Notes: generated by a model from the sequence alone, not told the origin. 64,000 nucleotides of DNA from Proteus faecis (GCF_003144395.1 NZ_PENZ01000007.1:124001-188000), one strand, 5' to 3'. Shown: positions 35,721-44,713, counted from the stretch's first letter. Numbers and translations: made by a program.

Positions 35721-36936
35721 TATCCATCCCAATCGCCTCGGCTTACTCAGCTCACTCGCTTGGCGTGACTTAATTTATGATCGCAAAGTCGCGCTCTGTA
35801 TTGTGTTCTCTTTAGTCTCAGTGATTGCGCCACTGTTACTGCTGTTTGGGCTAAAAAACGGCATTGTGACGCAACTTCACAACCAACTGCTAAATGATCC
35901 TCGTAACCTTGAAATACGGATGTTAGGCAATGGTAATTATCCACAAAGCTGGTTTGATGAAATTGCGCAAAAAGAAGAAGTCCGTTTTGTTATCCCATTA
36001 ACACGTAGCTTAAACACACAAGCCGATATTGTGATTGATGGACAGCATTTTATTGATAACGCTGAAATTATCCCAACGGCAGAAAACGATCCTTTATTAA
36101 CAGATGTGACTATTCCCAAAAATGCGGACACTTTAGTGCTCTCTGCCAATGCGGCACAAAAACTACAGGCGAATGTAGGCGATAGTGTGCGCTTATTTAT
36201 CAGCCGTAAGCTTAATGGCGTTAATGAACGAGCCAAACGTACCTTTACTATCGGTGGCATTATCAGTGATAGTAAATTTCCAAGAGCAGCGGCTTTTGTT
36301 TCTCTTGATGTTTTAGTGGCAATGGAAGATTACCGAGATGGTTATCAAGCACCTCTTTTTGGCGTCACACAAGGCATCGAAGCGAAATTAAGAACCCAGT
36401 TTGCCAAAGCTCGCCTTTATGCAAAAAATTTAGATGCCATTGCACCACTAGATGATTGGTTTAGACAACAACACATTGATGTGATGACACAAAAAAGCCA
36501 AATAGAGTCTGTAAAAGCTATCAGCTACGTCCTTAACGTTATCTTTTCCGTCATTGCTTGGGTATCACTATTAGGCTGTATTGCCTCATTAATTGGCGCA
36601 TTCCTTGCCAATATTGACCGTAAACGTAAAGACATGGCAGTACTACGCCTATTAGGTTTTCGTCAATTTGCCGTCTCTTTATATATTGTGTTGCAAGCGC
36701 TGTTATTAACCAGTGTTGCCTTTATTTTAGCCCTTGGGCTTTACGGCATCGGTAGCACCTTATTTACCACATTATTAGGCACACATTTACCTGAACAAGC
36801 CTTTGTCTGTCAGTTAACATTTTGGGATTTATTAATCGCTATGTGCAGTGCCTTGCTTGTGGCCTTACTCGTGGCAAGTATTGGCGCATTACGTGCCGTT
36901 TCGATTGAACCTGCGGAGAGCTTACGTGAAATTTAA
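35701..36936 (+). CDS. FtsX-domain ABC permease (LolC/MacB/TagS-like)
   Basis: 411 residues from the GTG at 35701, which lies behind a GGGGG-rich ribosome site and overlaps the ATPase gene by 20 bases; a longer frame from 35659 would extend into that gene without support. The first membrane helix at about 30-52 is followed by a periplasmic domain of roughly 220 residues, then three helices (about 275-300, 325-350 and 375-400), the four-helix MacB/FtsX architecture. The end, SIEPAESLREI, is the usual FtsX ending. With its ATPase it should transmit energy across the inner membrane to the periplasmic partners. Confidence 0.82.
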   Translation: MSFSNNNIHPNRLGLLSSLAWRDLIYDRKVALCIVFSLVSVIAPLLLLFGLKNGIVTQLHNQLLNDPRNLEIRMLGNGNYPQSWFDEIAQKEEVRFVIPLTRSLNTQADIVIDGQHFIDNAEIIPTAENDPLLTDVTIPKNADTLVLSANAAQKLQANVGDSVRLFISRKLNGVNERAKRTFTIGGIISDSKFPRAAAFVSLDVLVAMEDYRDGYQAPLFGVTQGIEAKLRTQFAKARLYAKNLDAIAPLDDWFRQQHIDVMTQKSQIESVKAISYVLNVIFSVIAWVSLLGCIASLIGAFLANIDRKRKDMAVLRLLGFRQFAVSLYIVLQALLLTSVAFILALGLYGIGSTLFTTLLGTHLPEQAFVCQLTFWDLLIAMCSALLVALLVASIGALRAVSIEPAESLREI

Positions 36937-38482
36937 TTTATCGCTTCTAACTTTATCATTCGCGCTGTTATCTAGCAGTTTTACCGCATCTGCCAAATGG
37001 GACGATAAATTCGTTAACCCAAAAGCGTTGCCTGATGATGTGATCTTGCCTTTCCCTTGTGAAGGTTCCATGGTGTTTCGCCAAGTCACCATCCCCTTAA
37101 GCCAGCCATTACAAGATTACAGTATCACCCTGGGGCAAGAAGGTGATGAATGGGGTTATTTAGAACAATCACGAGCAGAACATATTGCGGGTAGCTTTCC
37201 ATTAAAAGGTAAAGAAAAAGGTCGTTACTACCTTATGGCAAAATACCCTGTTACCGATCTGCAATATAACGCCATGCAGAGCGTGATTAATGGTAAAGAG
37301 TGCCCTGTTGCTGCAAATAAATTACGCTTACCAAAAGTGAATATCAGTTGGTACGAAGCGATGCAATTTGCAGATCAATATAACCAATGGTTAAGAAGCA
37401 AACATCCCGAAGCACTCCCTGTTGAAGATGGCGCAAAAGGTTTTGCTCGATTACCAACAGAAACGGAGTGGGAATTTGCCGCCCGCGGCGGTTTAAAAGT
37501 CTCAGCTTCAGAATTTCGTGACATACGTTTCCCAATGCCAGAAGGTACCAAAAACTATATTTGGTCAGCAGGTAGCCAATCTGCTAATGGCTCATTACAA
37601 CTCACCGGTTTGTTATCACCCAATCCTCTAGGCTTACATGACATGTTGGGTAATGTCGCTGAAATGATGTTTGAGCCTTTTAGGCTCAATAAACTCGACC
37701 GCTTACATGGACAAGCTGGTGGCTTTATTGTGCGCGGTGGTAGTTATCTCACCCCAGAAAGCGATATGCGAAGTTCGTGGCGTCAAGAAGAGCCTTATTA
37801 CACCAATACTGGTGCCAATAAAAACAAATACACTGGCTTTCGTTTAGCTATTGTCGCCCCAGCATTAACATCACGTGACAAAATCAAAGAGATAGAAAAA
37901 GAGTGGCAACAATTAGGTAATGAAAAGCCGACAAATAGTAAATCAAAAAACAATAGTGATAACTCCATTAATAGCCTAAATACGCTCTCGACCCAAGTAC
38001 AAGATGAAGCACTGAAAAAACAGTTAGCTGAATTGAAAAATACATTACGAGCAAATGCACAACTGCGAGATGAGCAACGTGACCAAGCTATCCGTACTTC
38101 ACTGCAATTAGGCGCTTTTTTATGTACCAAATTAAAAGATGATGGCGAGTTCTACGACCGATTAATCGCATTACATGAAAAAAATTGTCCTGTAGGCACA
38201 AAAGATGCCACTTGTGAACGACGTCAAGAACAAGTCAACGAACATAAGAAAACCCTCGACTTTGTTGTGAGCTATTACGCTGACACCTTAGTGGATATGG
38301 CAACAACATACGACGCCTCGTTAGTAAAACCTCAAGTTGAAGTGGTACGCCAATTGATGGAGGCCAGAGGTAAATCAAATTTAAATACGTACCTTTCAAC
38401 GTATATGCAAGGACTTCAAGGATATTGGGCTAACGGTAAAGTTTCACGGAATGAATGGCTTGAAGCGTGCAAAAAACAATAA
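36926..38482 (+). CDS. Periplasmic FGE/SUMF1-fold protein, catalytically degenerate (TagR-like)
   Basis: 518 residues from the GTG at 36926, with a GGAGAG ribosome site; this start gives a signal peptide (cleavage near ASA-KWD). A formylglycine-generating-enzyme fold spans about 80-320: YYLMAKYPVTDLQYNAM, ISWYEAMQFADQYNQWL, RLPTETEWEFAARGG, HDMLGNVAEMM, and GGSYLTPESDMRSSWRQEEP then YTGFRLAIV. The two redox cysteines that follow GGSY in true FGE are absent, so it should not oxidise cysteine. A coiled-coil C-terminus follows (about 330-518). It resembles TagR of T6SS, a non-catalytic FGE-fold protein that signals between the outer-membrane lipoprotein and the kinase. Confidence 0.82.
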   Translation: MKFNLSLLTLSFALLSSSFTASAKWDDKFVNPKALPDDVILPFPCEGSMVFRQVTIPLSQPLQDYSITLGQEGDEWGYLEQSRAEHIAGSFPLKGKEKGRYYLMAKYPVTDLQYNAMQSVINGKECPVAANKLRLPKVNISWYEAMQFADQYNQWLRSKHPEALPVEDGAKGFARLPTETEWEFAARGGLKVSASEFRDIRFPMPEGTKNYIWSAGSQSANGSLQLTGLLSPNPLGLHDMLGNVAEMMFEPFRLNKLDRLHGQAGGFIVRGGSYLTPESDMRSSWRQEEPYYTNTGANKNKYTGFRLAIVAPALTSRDKIKEIEKEWQQLGNEKPTNSKSKNNSDNSINSLNTLSTQVQDEALKKQLAELKNTLRANAQLRDEQRDQAIRTSLQLGAFLCTKLKDDGEFYDRLIALHEKNCPVGTKDATCERRQEQVNEHKKTLDFVVSYYADTLVDMATTYDASLVKPQVEVVRQLMEARGKSNLNTYLSTYMQGLQGYWANGKVSRNEWLEACKKQ

Positions 38483-38508
38483 CAGAGACTTGGGATAATA
38501 GGTGTGGT

Positions 38509-39192
38509 ATGAACAAACAATTTATGGCAACACTTGGCATTAGTGCTTTACTTGCCCTATCAGGATGCCAAAGTAATAAAGGGGCAGATCCTCGTTTAAC
38601 AAATAATAGCGATATGGAGTTTTTCAGCAAATCCGGTATCACGGCTTGTGCCGGTGGTGCGGCAATCGGTGCCTTAGGCTGTCTCGTCTCAAACTCAAGC
38701 AATAAGGGCGCATGTATGCTTATTGCTGCTGTCGCGGGCTGTGGCGTCGGGATTGGTGCAAATGCCTATTTAGATAATAAACGTCAAAATTATGCTTCTA
38801 AAGAAGAGATGCTCAATTCCATGATTGCTGATATTCAAAAAGAAAATCAGCACTTACAAAGCGCCTCTAACACCGCAAAAGCCGTTATTGCTGATGATAA
38901 AAAAGCGATTGCAAAAATTCAGCAAGATATGAAACAGCAACGTTTAAATAAAGAAGCGGCTGAGAAACAACTGAAAGGCGTTGATGCCAATATCGCAGCA
39001 TTGCGTTCTCGCTTAGCCGATATGAAAAAACGTGAAGCCGAATGGCGAGATATCGCCACTCAAAGCCGTCAAGATGGTCTAAAAACGGCACAACTTGATA
39101 AACAAATTGATGGGATGAAGCAACAAGTTGCCTCTTTACAAGAAGAACTTGATAGCCTTTATACTCAACGTACAGCAATAAAACTTAGTTAA
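38509..39192 (+). CDS. Lipoprotein with glycine-zipper and coiled-coil (TagQ-like position)
   Basis: 227 residues from the ATG at 38509. Lipobox LLALSGC is near residue 17, so the mature lipoprotein starts at that cysteine followed by QS. Residue +2 is Gln, so it should go to the outer membrane by the Lol rule. A glycine-zipper-type stretch (CAGGAAIGALGCLVSN, then VAGCGVGIGANAYLD) at about 46-90 is followed by a long coiled coil to the C-terminus. It starts 26 bases after the FGE-fold gene. The location is that of the TagQ lipoprotein in T6SS Tag modules. Confidence 0.78.
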   Translation: MNKQFMATLGISALLALSGCQSNKGADPRLTNNSDMEFFSKSGITACAGGAAIGALGCLVSNSSNKGACMLIAAVAGCGVGIGANAYLDNKRQNYASKEEMLNSMIADIQKENQHLQSASNTAKAVIADDKKAIAKIQQDMKQQRLNKEAAEKQLKGVDANIAALRSRLADMKKREAEWRDIATQSRQDGLKTAQLDKQIDGMKQQVASLQEELDSLYTQRTAIKLS

Positions 39193-39209
39193 CGTTAAAA
39201 AGGATGATA

Positions 39210-39698
39210 ATGAAACTTTTACCTCTTTCCCTTGTTGGCATAAGCTTACTATTAAGCGGTTGTGTCACCAATCCCGCGGATTGCGATCCAACAACCGGTG
39301 ATGTTAGTATAATTACTAAGTTTAACTGTAATTATTCAGGGACTTACGACAATCGCATTGAGCAAAAACAAGCTATTTTAGCAAATGAGAAAGCATTAAA
39401 TACGGAGTTTAAAGCCGTTTTTGCTGCTATCGAGAAAGAAAAGCAACAAACCAACGCCTCTCTCAAAAGTAAACAAGCTAGCCAACAAGCATTAAACCAA
39501 TCAATGAATAATCTGTTAAATCAAATTCGCCAAAAAACGAAAGGGCAAAATGATATTCAAAAACAGATCAATGAAATTGACAAGCAAATGAAAGCGGCAC
39601 AAAACAATCCATCAAAATCAGTGATGGAAAAACAGCTTGAGTTAGAAAATTTACAAAATCAAGTCATTAACCTGCAAAGTGATTTAGGCCTTAAATAA
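39210..39698 (+). CDS. Second lipoprotein, coiled-coil
   Basis: 162 residues from the ATG at 39210, seven bases after an AAGGA ribosome site; an ATG at 39204 lies inside it. The lipobox is LLLSGC and the residue after the cysteine is Val, which favours the outer membrane. The mature protein has a cysteine pair in its first 40 residues and then an almost uninterrupted coiled coil rich in Lys, Gln and Asn, similar in style to the lipoprotein before it. It is the last gene of the run; a strong terminator follows. Family not recognised. Confidence 0.75.
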   Translation: MKLLPLSLVGISLLLSGCVTNPADCDPTTGDVSIITKFNCNYSGTYDNRIEQKQAILANEKALNTEFKAVFAAIEKEKQQTNASLKSKQASQQALNQSMNNLLNQIRQKTKGQNDIQKQINEIDKQMKAAQNNPSKSVMEKQLELENLQNQVINLQSDLGLK

Positions 39699-39702
39699 AC
39701 CT

Positions 39703-39738
39703 AAAAAGGCTCTCTATTATTATTTAGAGAGCCTTTTT
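39703..39738 (+). terminator. Rho-independent terminator of the srf operon
   Basis: AGGCTCTCTA and TAGAGAGCCT form a perfect stem with an eight-base AT loop, followed by TTTTT. It lies five bases after the last lipoprotein stop and ends the roughly 15-kb transcript. Confidence 0.9.
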
Positions 39739-39949
39739 CTTTATTTTAATTATTATTTTTTATTTATATAGTAATTCATATCACATTTAAATTATTATTT
39801 ATTTAATATTCATTGAAATTAATACACATCTTTAATAAAACAACCGTATTTAAATTAGCGTGCTATTTTTTATTCCATTAAAAATAAACTCATCATTATA
39901 ATCCCCTCGCTTAATAACACATTATTATTTAAATTATGGGATATGACTA

Positions 39950-40501
39950 ATGAAAACAAAATTACTATCAACTTTATTTATAACTGGTCTATTGGCTACT
40001 TCTTCTGTTTATGCCCAAAACGACTTTAAATTAGATAAAACCACACTTTCAGCGGGTTATGCACAAATCAAAATGGCAGGTCAAGATCCAATACACGGTG
40101 GTGTTTTTTCTATTCGTCAAGAAGTTAATTCACAATTTGGTGTTTTAGCAACAGCAACTTATGCCCAAAATGAATATGATTTAAATAAGCCTGTTAATAC
40201 TTTTTTTAAAGACGTAACTGTGCGTTATTACTCTGTTATGGCTGGCCCCACAGTACGTTTAAATGATTTTGTTAGTGTTTATGGTACGGCAGGTATGAGC
40301 CAAGTTCAGTTTAAATCCGACGATTCAGAATTAAAAAAAGTAAAGAAAAATGCATTTAGTTGGGGTGCAGGTTTAATTATTAACCCAGCAGAAATGGTTT
40401 CTATTTCTCTTGGATATGAAAATAGCCGTTTTAAATTTAAAAATACCGATAATCGAATTATCTTAGATGGTTTCATTGCTAATATCGGTTATCGTTTTTA
40501 A
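39950..40501 (+). CDS. Ail/Lom-type outer-membrane beta-barrel protein
   Basis: 183 residues with a signal peptide (cleavage near VYA-QND). Alternating strands of an eight-stranded barrel are visible, and it ends in IGYRF with the C-terminal Phe that BAM recognises. The strand pattern LSAGYAQIKMAG and VYGTAGMSQVQFK is typical of the Ail/Lom/OmpX group. Members bind host surfaces or complement regulators, but the specific role here is unknown. It is about 250 AT-rich bases from the srf terminator, so it is probably a separate unit. Confidence 0.82.
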   Translation: MKTKLLSTLFITGLLATSSVYAQNDFKLDKTTLSAGYAQIKMAGQDPIHGGVFSIRQEVNSQFGVLATATYAQNEYDLNKPVNTFFKDVTVRYYSVMAGPTVRLNDFVSVYGTAGMSQVQFKSDDSELKKVKKNAFSWGAGLIINPAEMVSISLGYENSRFKFKNTDNRIILDGFIANIGYRF

Positions 40502-40510
40502 TTAAACTTA

Positions 40511-40545
40511 AGCACATATTATTTTATAGTATGTGCTTTTTCTTT
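40511..40545 (+). terminator. Rho-independent terminator between the two barrel genes
   Basis: AGCACATA and TATGTGCT arms with an 11-base loop, then TTTTCTTTTTT. It separates the two Ail-like genes into two units or reduces read-through to the second. Confidence 0.82.
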
Positions 40546-40571
40546 TTTTAATTATTAAATTTACTATTCTT

Positions 40572-41072
40572 ATGATAAAAATATTATTATTCTTTACATT
40601 ACTCTTTACTTCTTTCACTTATGCTAAAAGTGATCGTACATTATATTCTATTGGTTATGCTTATATCAAAGTAAAAGATTTACCCACAGCGAATGGGATT
40701 AATATGAGAATTCAAGCATTACCTCAAGCTAATAAAAAAATCTCTATACAACTTGCAGGAACGTTATCTCATCAACCATTATCAGATAATCGTCGATTAC
40801 GCTATGCTTCTATCACCTTAGGCCCCGCTTATGCGCTAACACCGTTTATTGATCTCTATACTACAATTGGTGCCAGTGGCATAAGTTATCAAACAAAAGA
40901 AAATATAAATAAAGATAATTCATCTAAATCTGTCAGTTGGGGAACAGGTATCACATTTACATCATCACAAAATATTACACTGACTTTAGGCTATGAAGGC
41001 AGTTACTTTAAAATGGAAGGGAAAAGTTATCCAAGTTATGCACTTATCAGCAATATTGGTTATCGGTTTTGA
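40572..41072 (+). CDS. Second Ail/Lom-type outer-membrane barrel protein
   Basis: 166 residues from the ATG at 40572; a longer frame has no ribosome site and lengthens the signal peptide. No clear Shine-Dalgarno sequence is visible for this start either, so expression may be weak. A signal peptide (cleavage near TYA-KSD) precedes an eight-strand pattern such as LYSIGYAYIKV, SWGTGITF and the terminal SNIGYRF. It shares its layout with the preceding gene (same ending IGYRF and motif GY..IK), so it is likely a diverged tandem duplicate. Confidence 0.72.
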   Translation: MIKILLFFTLLFTSFTYAKSDRTLYSIGYAYIKVKDLPTANGINMRIQALPQANKKISIQLAGTLSHQPLSDNRRLRYASITLGPAYALTPFIDLYTTIGASGISYQTKENINKDNSSKSVSWGTGITFTSSQNITLTLGYEGSYFKMEGKSYPSYALISNIGYRF

Positions 41073-41085
41073 TTTCTACGGTGAC

Positions 41086-41123
41086 AAAAATAAAAACGCC
41101 TCTGCTTTATAACAAACAGAGGC
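41086..41123 (-). terminator. Rho-independent terminator of the chb operon
   Basis: On the minus strand GCCTCTG and CAGAGGC enclose a 12-base loop, followed by a T-rich run (GTTTTTATTTTTG). It lies about 65 bases past the chbG stop; the other strand ends the barrel gene at the same point. Confidence 0.8.
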
Positions 41124-41189
41124 AAAATCATGCAAAAGACCCACACCAGGGAATAACACAGACATCAATCATCTAAACCACATTCCAAA

Positions 41190-41954
41190 TCATTTCATTA
41201 AATCTTGATACGTTCCCAATTGATAACCTCGTTCAATAATCGCTTGTTTTAACGTCATATCTGTTAATACTTCAAGTTCCGTTAAGCGCTGGAAACAATA
41301 ACCACTCGCTCGTAATGGATTATCCACAAAAGCGGGGTGTGTCATCACTTCAATAGAATGCTCATGACGCGCTTTCGATTCATCAAGCACCTTTAAAAAT
41401 AATGCTTGTGTGATTTCATCTCCATAAAATTGGCTATCAAAACCATCACTACTTATCACACCCTCAGTATTAATCCCTTCTTTATGTGCAAACAGTCTAT
41501 CAACGCGTATTGGTAGCGATTTTTCTCTGGCGAACTCCGCTACAATGGGAAAAATTTGCTTAAACATATGTACATGATGGTGGCTATCAATATGGTCTGG
41601 CTCACGACCAAAGATCTCAATAAAACGCTGATATTGTGCTTTAAGTTCAACACGAATTTCATCAAGCGGTAAACTACCCTCTTCTGCCATTTGCCATACC
41701 CATTTCCCCAGTACACCTTCACGCGTTAAAGAAGGTAAAGGAGACAGCGGTTTACCCATCGTCAATGTAAAATGAAGTCCAACACCTAATCCAGGCAACT
41801 CATGACACAATTGTGCTGCATGTTTAATTCCTTCAGCATTGACAAGTGCCGTTGTTGAACTAACCACTCCATGACGAAAACACTCTGCAATGCCGTAGTT
41901 TTGGCCTTTACTCAGTCCAAAATCATCTGCATTCACAATTAATAAACCAGCCAT
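41190..41954 (-). CDS. chbG: ChbG chitooligosaccharide deacetylase
   Basis: 254 residues of the YdjC/ChbG family, close to the 252 of E. coli. The N-terminal [21 protein letters not shown] holds the metal-binding aspartates, and [12 protein letters not shown] holds the metal-binding histidines. It removes an acetyl group from chitobiose-6-phosphate so that the product is hydrolysed by ChbF and activates ChbR. Last gene of the chbBCARFG operon; it begins 36 bases after chbF. Confidence 0.92.
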   Translation of the reverse strand: MAGLLIVNADDFGLSKGQNYGIAECFRHGVVSSTTALVNAEGIKHAAQLCHELPGLGVGLHFTLTMGKPLSPLPSLTREGVLGKWVWQMAEEGSLPLDEIRVELKAQYQRFIEIFGREPDHIDSHHHVHMFKQIFPIVAEFAREKSLPIRVDRLFAHKEGINTEGVISSDGFDSQFYGDEITQALFLKVLDESKARHEHSIEVMTHPAFVDNPLRASGYCFQRLTELEVLTDMTLKQAIIERGYQLGTYQDLMK

Positions 41955-41990
41955 TCTGTCTCCTTATTACTTATTTTTATCTACCGACAA

Positions 41991-43346
41991 TTAATGAGCG
42001 GCTTTTTCTAACTCAGCAATTGCTTTAGCAAAATTAGGGAGATGCGCTTTATGCGCTAATAACATTTCGCGCGTAAGCACTTCTGAATCTTTATCGGAAA
42101 GTACTAACGGCGTTAAGTTCATTGCTAATAAAGCATCATTTAATTCACCACTAATAGCCGCTTTGCTGGCCGCGATTTCAAAGGCTTTGATGGTATGAAT
42201 TAATCCCATCACTTTTTCATCAAAATGCGTTAAACGTGGATGAGGTTTAGCACCATCACGCCCTAAAATAGCAGTCACTTCAATTGACCAATCTGCTGGA
42301 ATATTATCGATATGACCATGATGAGGAATATTCACATAATGCTCAGCTTGTTTATCATTATAAATAGCATTAATCACTTCACAGGCGGCATCCGAATAAT
42401 AGGCCCCTCCACGTAATTCCAACTCTTTCGGTTTGATATTTAAATCAGGATCTTTGTACAATTCAAACAGTTGCTTTTCGACTTTTTGTACTACTTTAGC
42501 GCGCGCCCCACCTTTATAGTATTCACCCATTTCAATAGCTAACATCTCTTTTTGCTTGAAGTAATACAGTAAATAAGAGCATGGCAACAGATTAAGAGAG
42601 CGGATCAATCCCTCACTAAAGGGTAGGTCAAAAATATTCTTCACCGAGCCCGCAGTTAATGTGCCTGAAGCCACACCGTCTAATAATTCAGGAAAACGAG
42701 ATTGGCCATTTACAATAACGTCTTTAATAAACACCATGTGATTTAAGCCAAATAAATCAATGGAAAGTTCATCTTTATCCGTTAACTTCAACACATCTGT
42801 AATAAACATCTTCATACCGATTGGAATATTACAAACCCCAATAAACTTCTTAAAATTGGTATGACGATAAACAGCTTCTGTTACCATGCCTGCTGGATTT
42901 GTAAAGTTGATGATCCACGCATTAGGGCAAATCTCTTCAACATCCTTAATAATATCGAAAATAACAGGAATAGTGCGTAAGCCTTTAAATAACCCACCTG
43001 CACCATTAGTTTCTTGTCCTAAATAGCCATGACTTAACGGAATAGATTCATCAAGTTCTCTTGCTTTCAATTGACCAACACGTAACTGTGTTGTGACAAA
43101 ATCCGCCTCTTTTAATGCTTCACGACGATCAAGCGTTTTATAGATGGCTAAAGGAATACCCGCCTTTTTTACCATGCGCTGGCAAAGCTCAAAAATAATA
43201 TCGAGCTTCTCTTTTCCTTCTTCTACATCCACTAACCATAATTCAGTGATCGGCAGTTCATGATAACGTTTAATAAAACCTTCTAATAATTCAGGTGTAT
43301 AACTGCTTCCACCGCCAATGGTAACTACTTTTAATTTATGACTCAT
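41991..43346 (-). CDS. chbF: ChbF 6-phospho-beta-glucosidase / chitobiase (GH4)
   Basis: 451 residues, as in E. coli ChbF (450). The NAD-binding motif VVTIGGGSSYTPELLEGF opens the protein. CNIPIGM holds the metal-ligand cysteine, and FGLNHMVF the conserved asparagine-histidine pair of GH4 enzymes. It hydrolyses 6-phospho-diacetylchitobiose derivatives after deacetylation by ChbG, using NAD and a divalent metal. It lies between chbR and chbG. A 160-base gap precedes it, which may contain an internal promoter. Confidence 0.93.
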   Translation of the reverse strand: MSHKLKVVTIGGGSSYTPELLEGFIKRYHELPITELWLVDVEEGKEKLDIIFELCQRMVKKAGIPLAIYKTLDRREALKEADFVTTQLRVGQLKARELDESIPLSHGYLGQETNGAGGLFKGLRTIPVIFDIIKDVEEICPNAWIINFTNPAGMVTEAVYRHTNFKKFIGVCNIPIGMKMFITDVLKLTDKDELSIDLFGLNHMVFIKDVIVNGQSRFPELLDGVASGTLTAGSVKNIFDLPFSEGLIRSLNLLPCSYLLYYFKQKEMLAIEMGEYYKGGARAKVVQKVEKQLFELYKDPDLNIKPKELELRGGAYYSDAACEVINAIYNDKQAEHYVNIPHHGHIDNIPADWSIEVTAILGRDGAKPHPRLTHFDEKVMGLIHTIKAFEIAASKAAISGELNDALLAMNLTPLVLSDKDSEVLTREMLLAHKAHLPNFAKAIAELEKAAH

Positions 43347-43506
43347 AAAACACTCCCATACAGCGTAATAATGCTGCTATTTGTGTATTAATGGCAAAAT
43401 TAAGGCGTAAAGAACCATGAAGAAAATAAGCTTATTTTCTTCTTTCTCTCTTATTTCAATAAAATTAATCTTTATTGTTGATTAATTTATTACGCCTAAT
43501 AATGAA

Positions 43507-44364
43507 TTAGTTTGTTTCTTTAATACTACATAAATTTTTCCGATAACTATTTGGGGTTAGCGAAGTTATTTTCTTAAATGTCTTAATAAATAAACTAGGA
43601 CTACTGTAACCCGCATCAAAGGCAATATCTGTTATCGAATAATTGGTAATTTCCAATTGCTTTTTCGCAAAATTAATTCGGATATCATGAATAATTTGCA
43701 TTGGTGTTTTATCGTAATAACGCCGAGTTGCTCGGGTTAAATATTCTTGTGATTTCCCTGATAACATCACCATATTAACTAATGCATTTTCACCAAATTT
43801 TTGTTTGTCATGCATCTCGCTTATCGTGTCTCGCAGCCATAAGGGAATATCGTCTTGCGTTCTATTTTCTCGATGGTGTCGTAATCTATTCACCACATTA
43901 AAGGTGACAATTTCAATAAATTCATTAAATTCGGTATGGCGGAAATTCAATGAGCCAATAACGGATTCAATATAGGAGAGAAACTCATTTTTTAATTCAT
44001 AAACTTGTGAAGCGATAAAATAAGAAGGCAATAACGAGAGATAATGTTTATCAAAAAAGGCTTTACTAATTCCCACATTTAAAATACGTGTTGCACCAAA
44101 ATCATAGAAACTTTGGTGATGAGAGCCTATGGGGATGAAAACAAAATCTCCCCGCTCTAATAAAACCTTCTTACCATTAATCTCTTGATAATAACGCCCG
44201 GTTAAAACAATGGTGAATTCATAATAATCATGTTGATGCAGACCACTGACACTTTCTGTTTTATTATAAATAAAGACATGAAAATTTTTGCCATTAAATA
44301 GCTGATCTTCATAGACCATGCGTATTTCGCTTTGTGCTCTCAATGACTCCACCATGATATTCAT
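43507..44364 (-). CDS. chbR: ChbR AraC-family regulator of chitobiose use
   Basis: 285 residues. An AraC-type N-terminal cupin domain (about 25-100, [20 protein letters not shown]) is followed by a C-terminal AraC helix-turn-helix pair (about 185-280), with [23 protein letters not shown] and [20 protein letters not shown]. coli ChbR is 280 residues and lies in the same operon position. It represses the operon without inducer and activates it with the deacetylated phosphodisaccharide. The chbA stop is one base before its start. Confidence 0.9.
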   Translation of the reverse strand: MNIMVESLRAQSEIRMVYEDQLFNGKNFHVFIYNKTESVSGLHQHDYYEFTIVLTGRYYQEINGKKVLLERGDFVFIPIGSHHQSFYDFGATRILNVGISKAFFDKHYLSLLPSYFIASQVYELKNEFLSYIESVIGSLNFRHTEFNEFIEIVTFNVVNRLRHHRENRTQDDIPLWLRDTISEMHDKQKFGENALVNMVMLSGKSQEYLTRATRRYYDKTPMQIIHDIRINFAKKQLEITNYSITDIAFDAGYSSPSLFIKTFKKITSLTPNSYRKNLCSIKETN

Positions 44365-44365
44365 C

Positions 44366-44713
44366 TTATTTTATCTTCTCATGTAACTCGATTAATTCTG
44401 TCACTAACTCTCTGGCTAACATCGATGTCATTAAATGATCTTGCGCGTGAACTAAGACCAAGCTGACTTTCGTTTTTCCGACACCTTGGTCATCACCAAT
44501 TAAACGTGTCTGTATTTTATGTGCTTCATTTAATGCTTCGCGAGATTGTTCCATTAATTTTCTAGCGCCTTCAAAATCACCCTCTTTGGCTTTCTTTAAT
44601 GCGCCATAAGCCACACTACGAGCTTGTCCTGAGTTAATGATAAGCCCCATGATGATCTCTTCAAATTCATCTTCCGTAGCACTGCTATCAACTGCATTTT
44701 CAATATCTAACAT
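44366..44713 (-). CDS. chbA: ChbA chitobiose-specific PTS EIIA
   Basis: 115 residues of the lactose/chitobiose EIIA family. The phosphorylated His lies in [16 protein letters not shown]. The N-terminal three-helix core starts at [16 protein letters not shown]. It passes phosphate to ChbB. It lies between chbC and chbR, as in E. coli. Length is essentially that of E. coli ChbA (116). Confidence 0.93.
   Translation of the reverse strand: MLDIENAVDSSATEDEFEEIIMGLIINSGQARSVAYGALKKAKEGDFEGARKLMEQSREALNEAHKIQTRLIGDDQGVGKTKVSLVLVHAQDHLMTSMLARELVTELIELHEKIK

Noticed and set aside
33031-39698. A complete type VI secretion system
   Set aside because: Only Tag-like accessory parts are present; no sheath, tube, spike, baseplate or ClpV-type gene occurs in the window.
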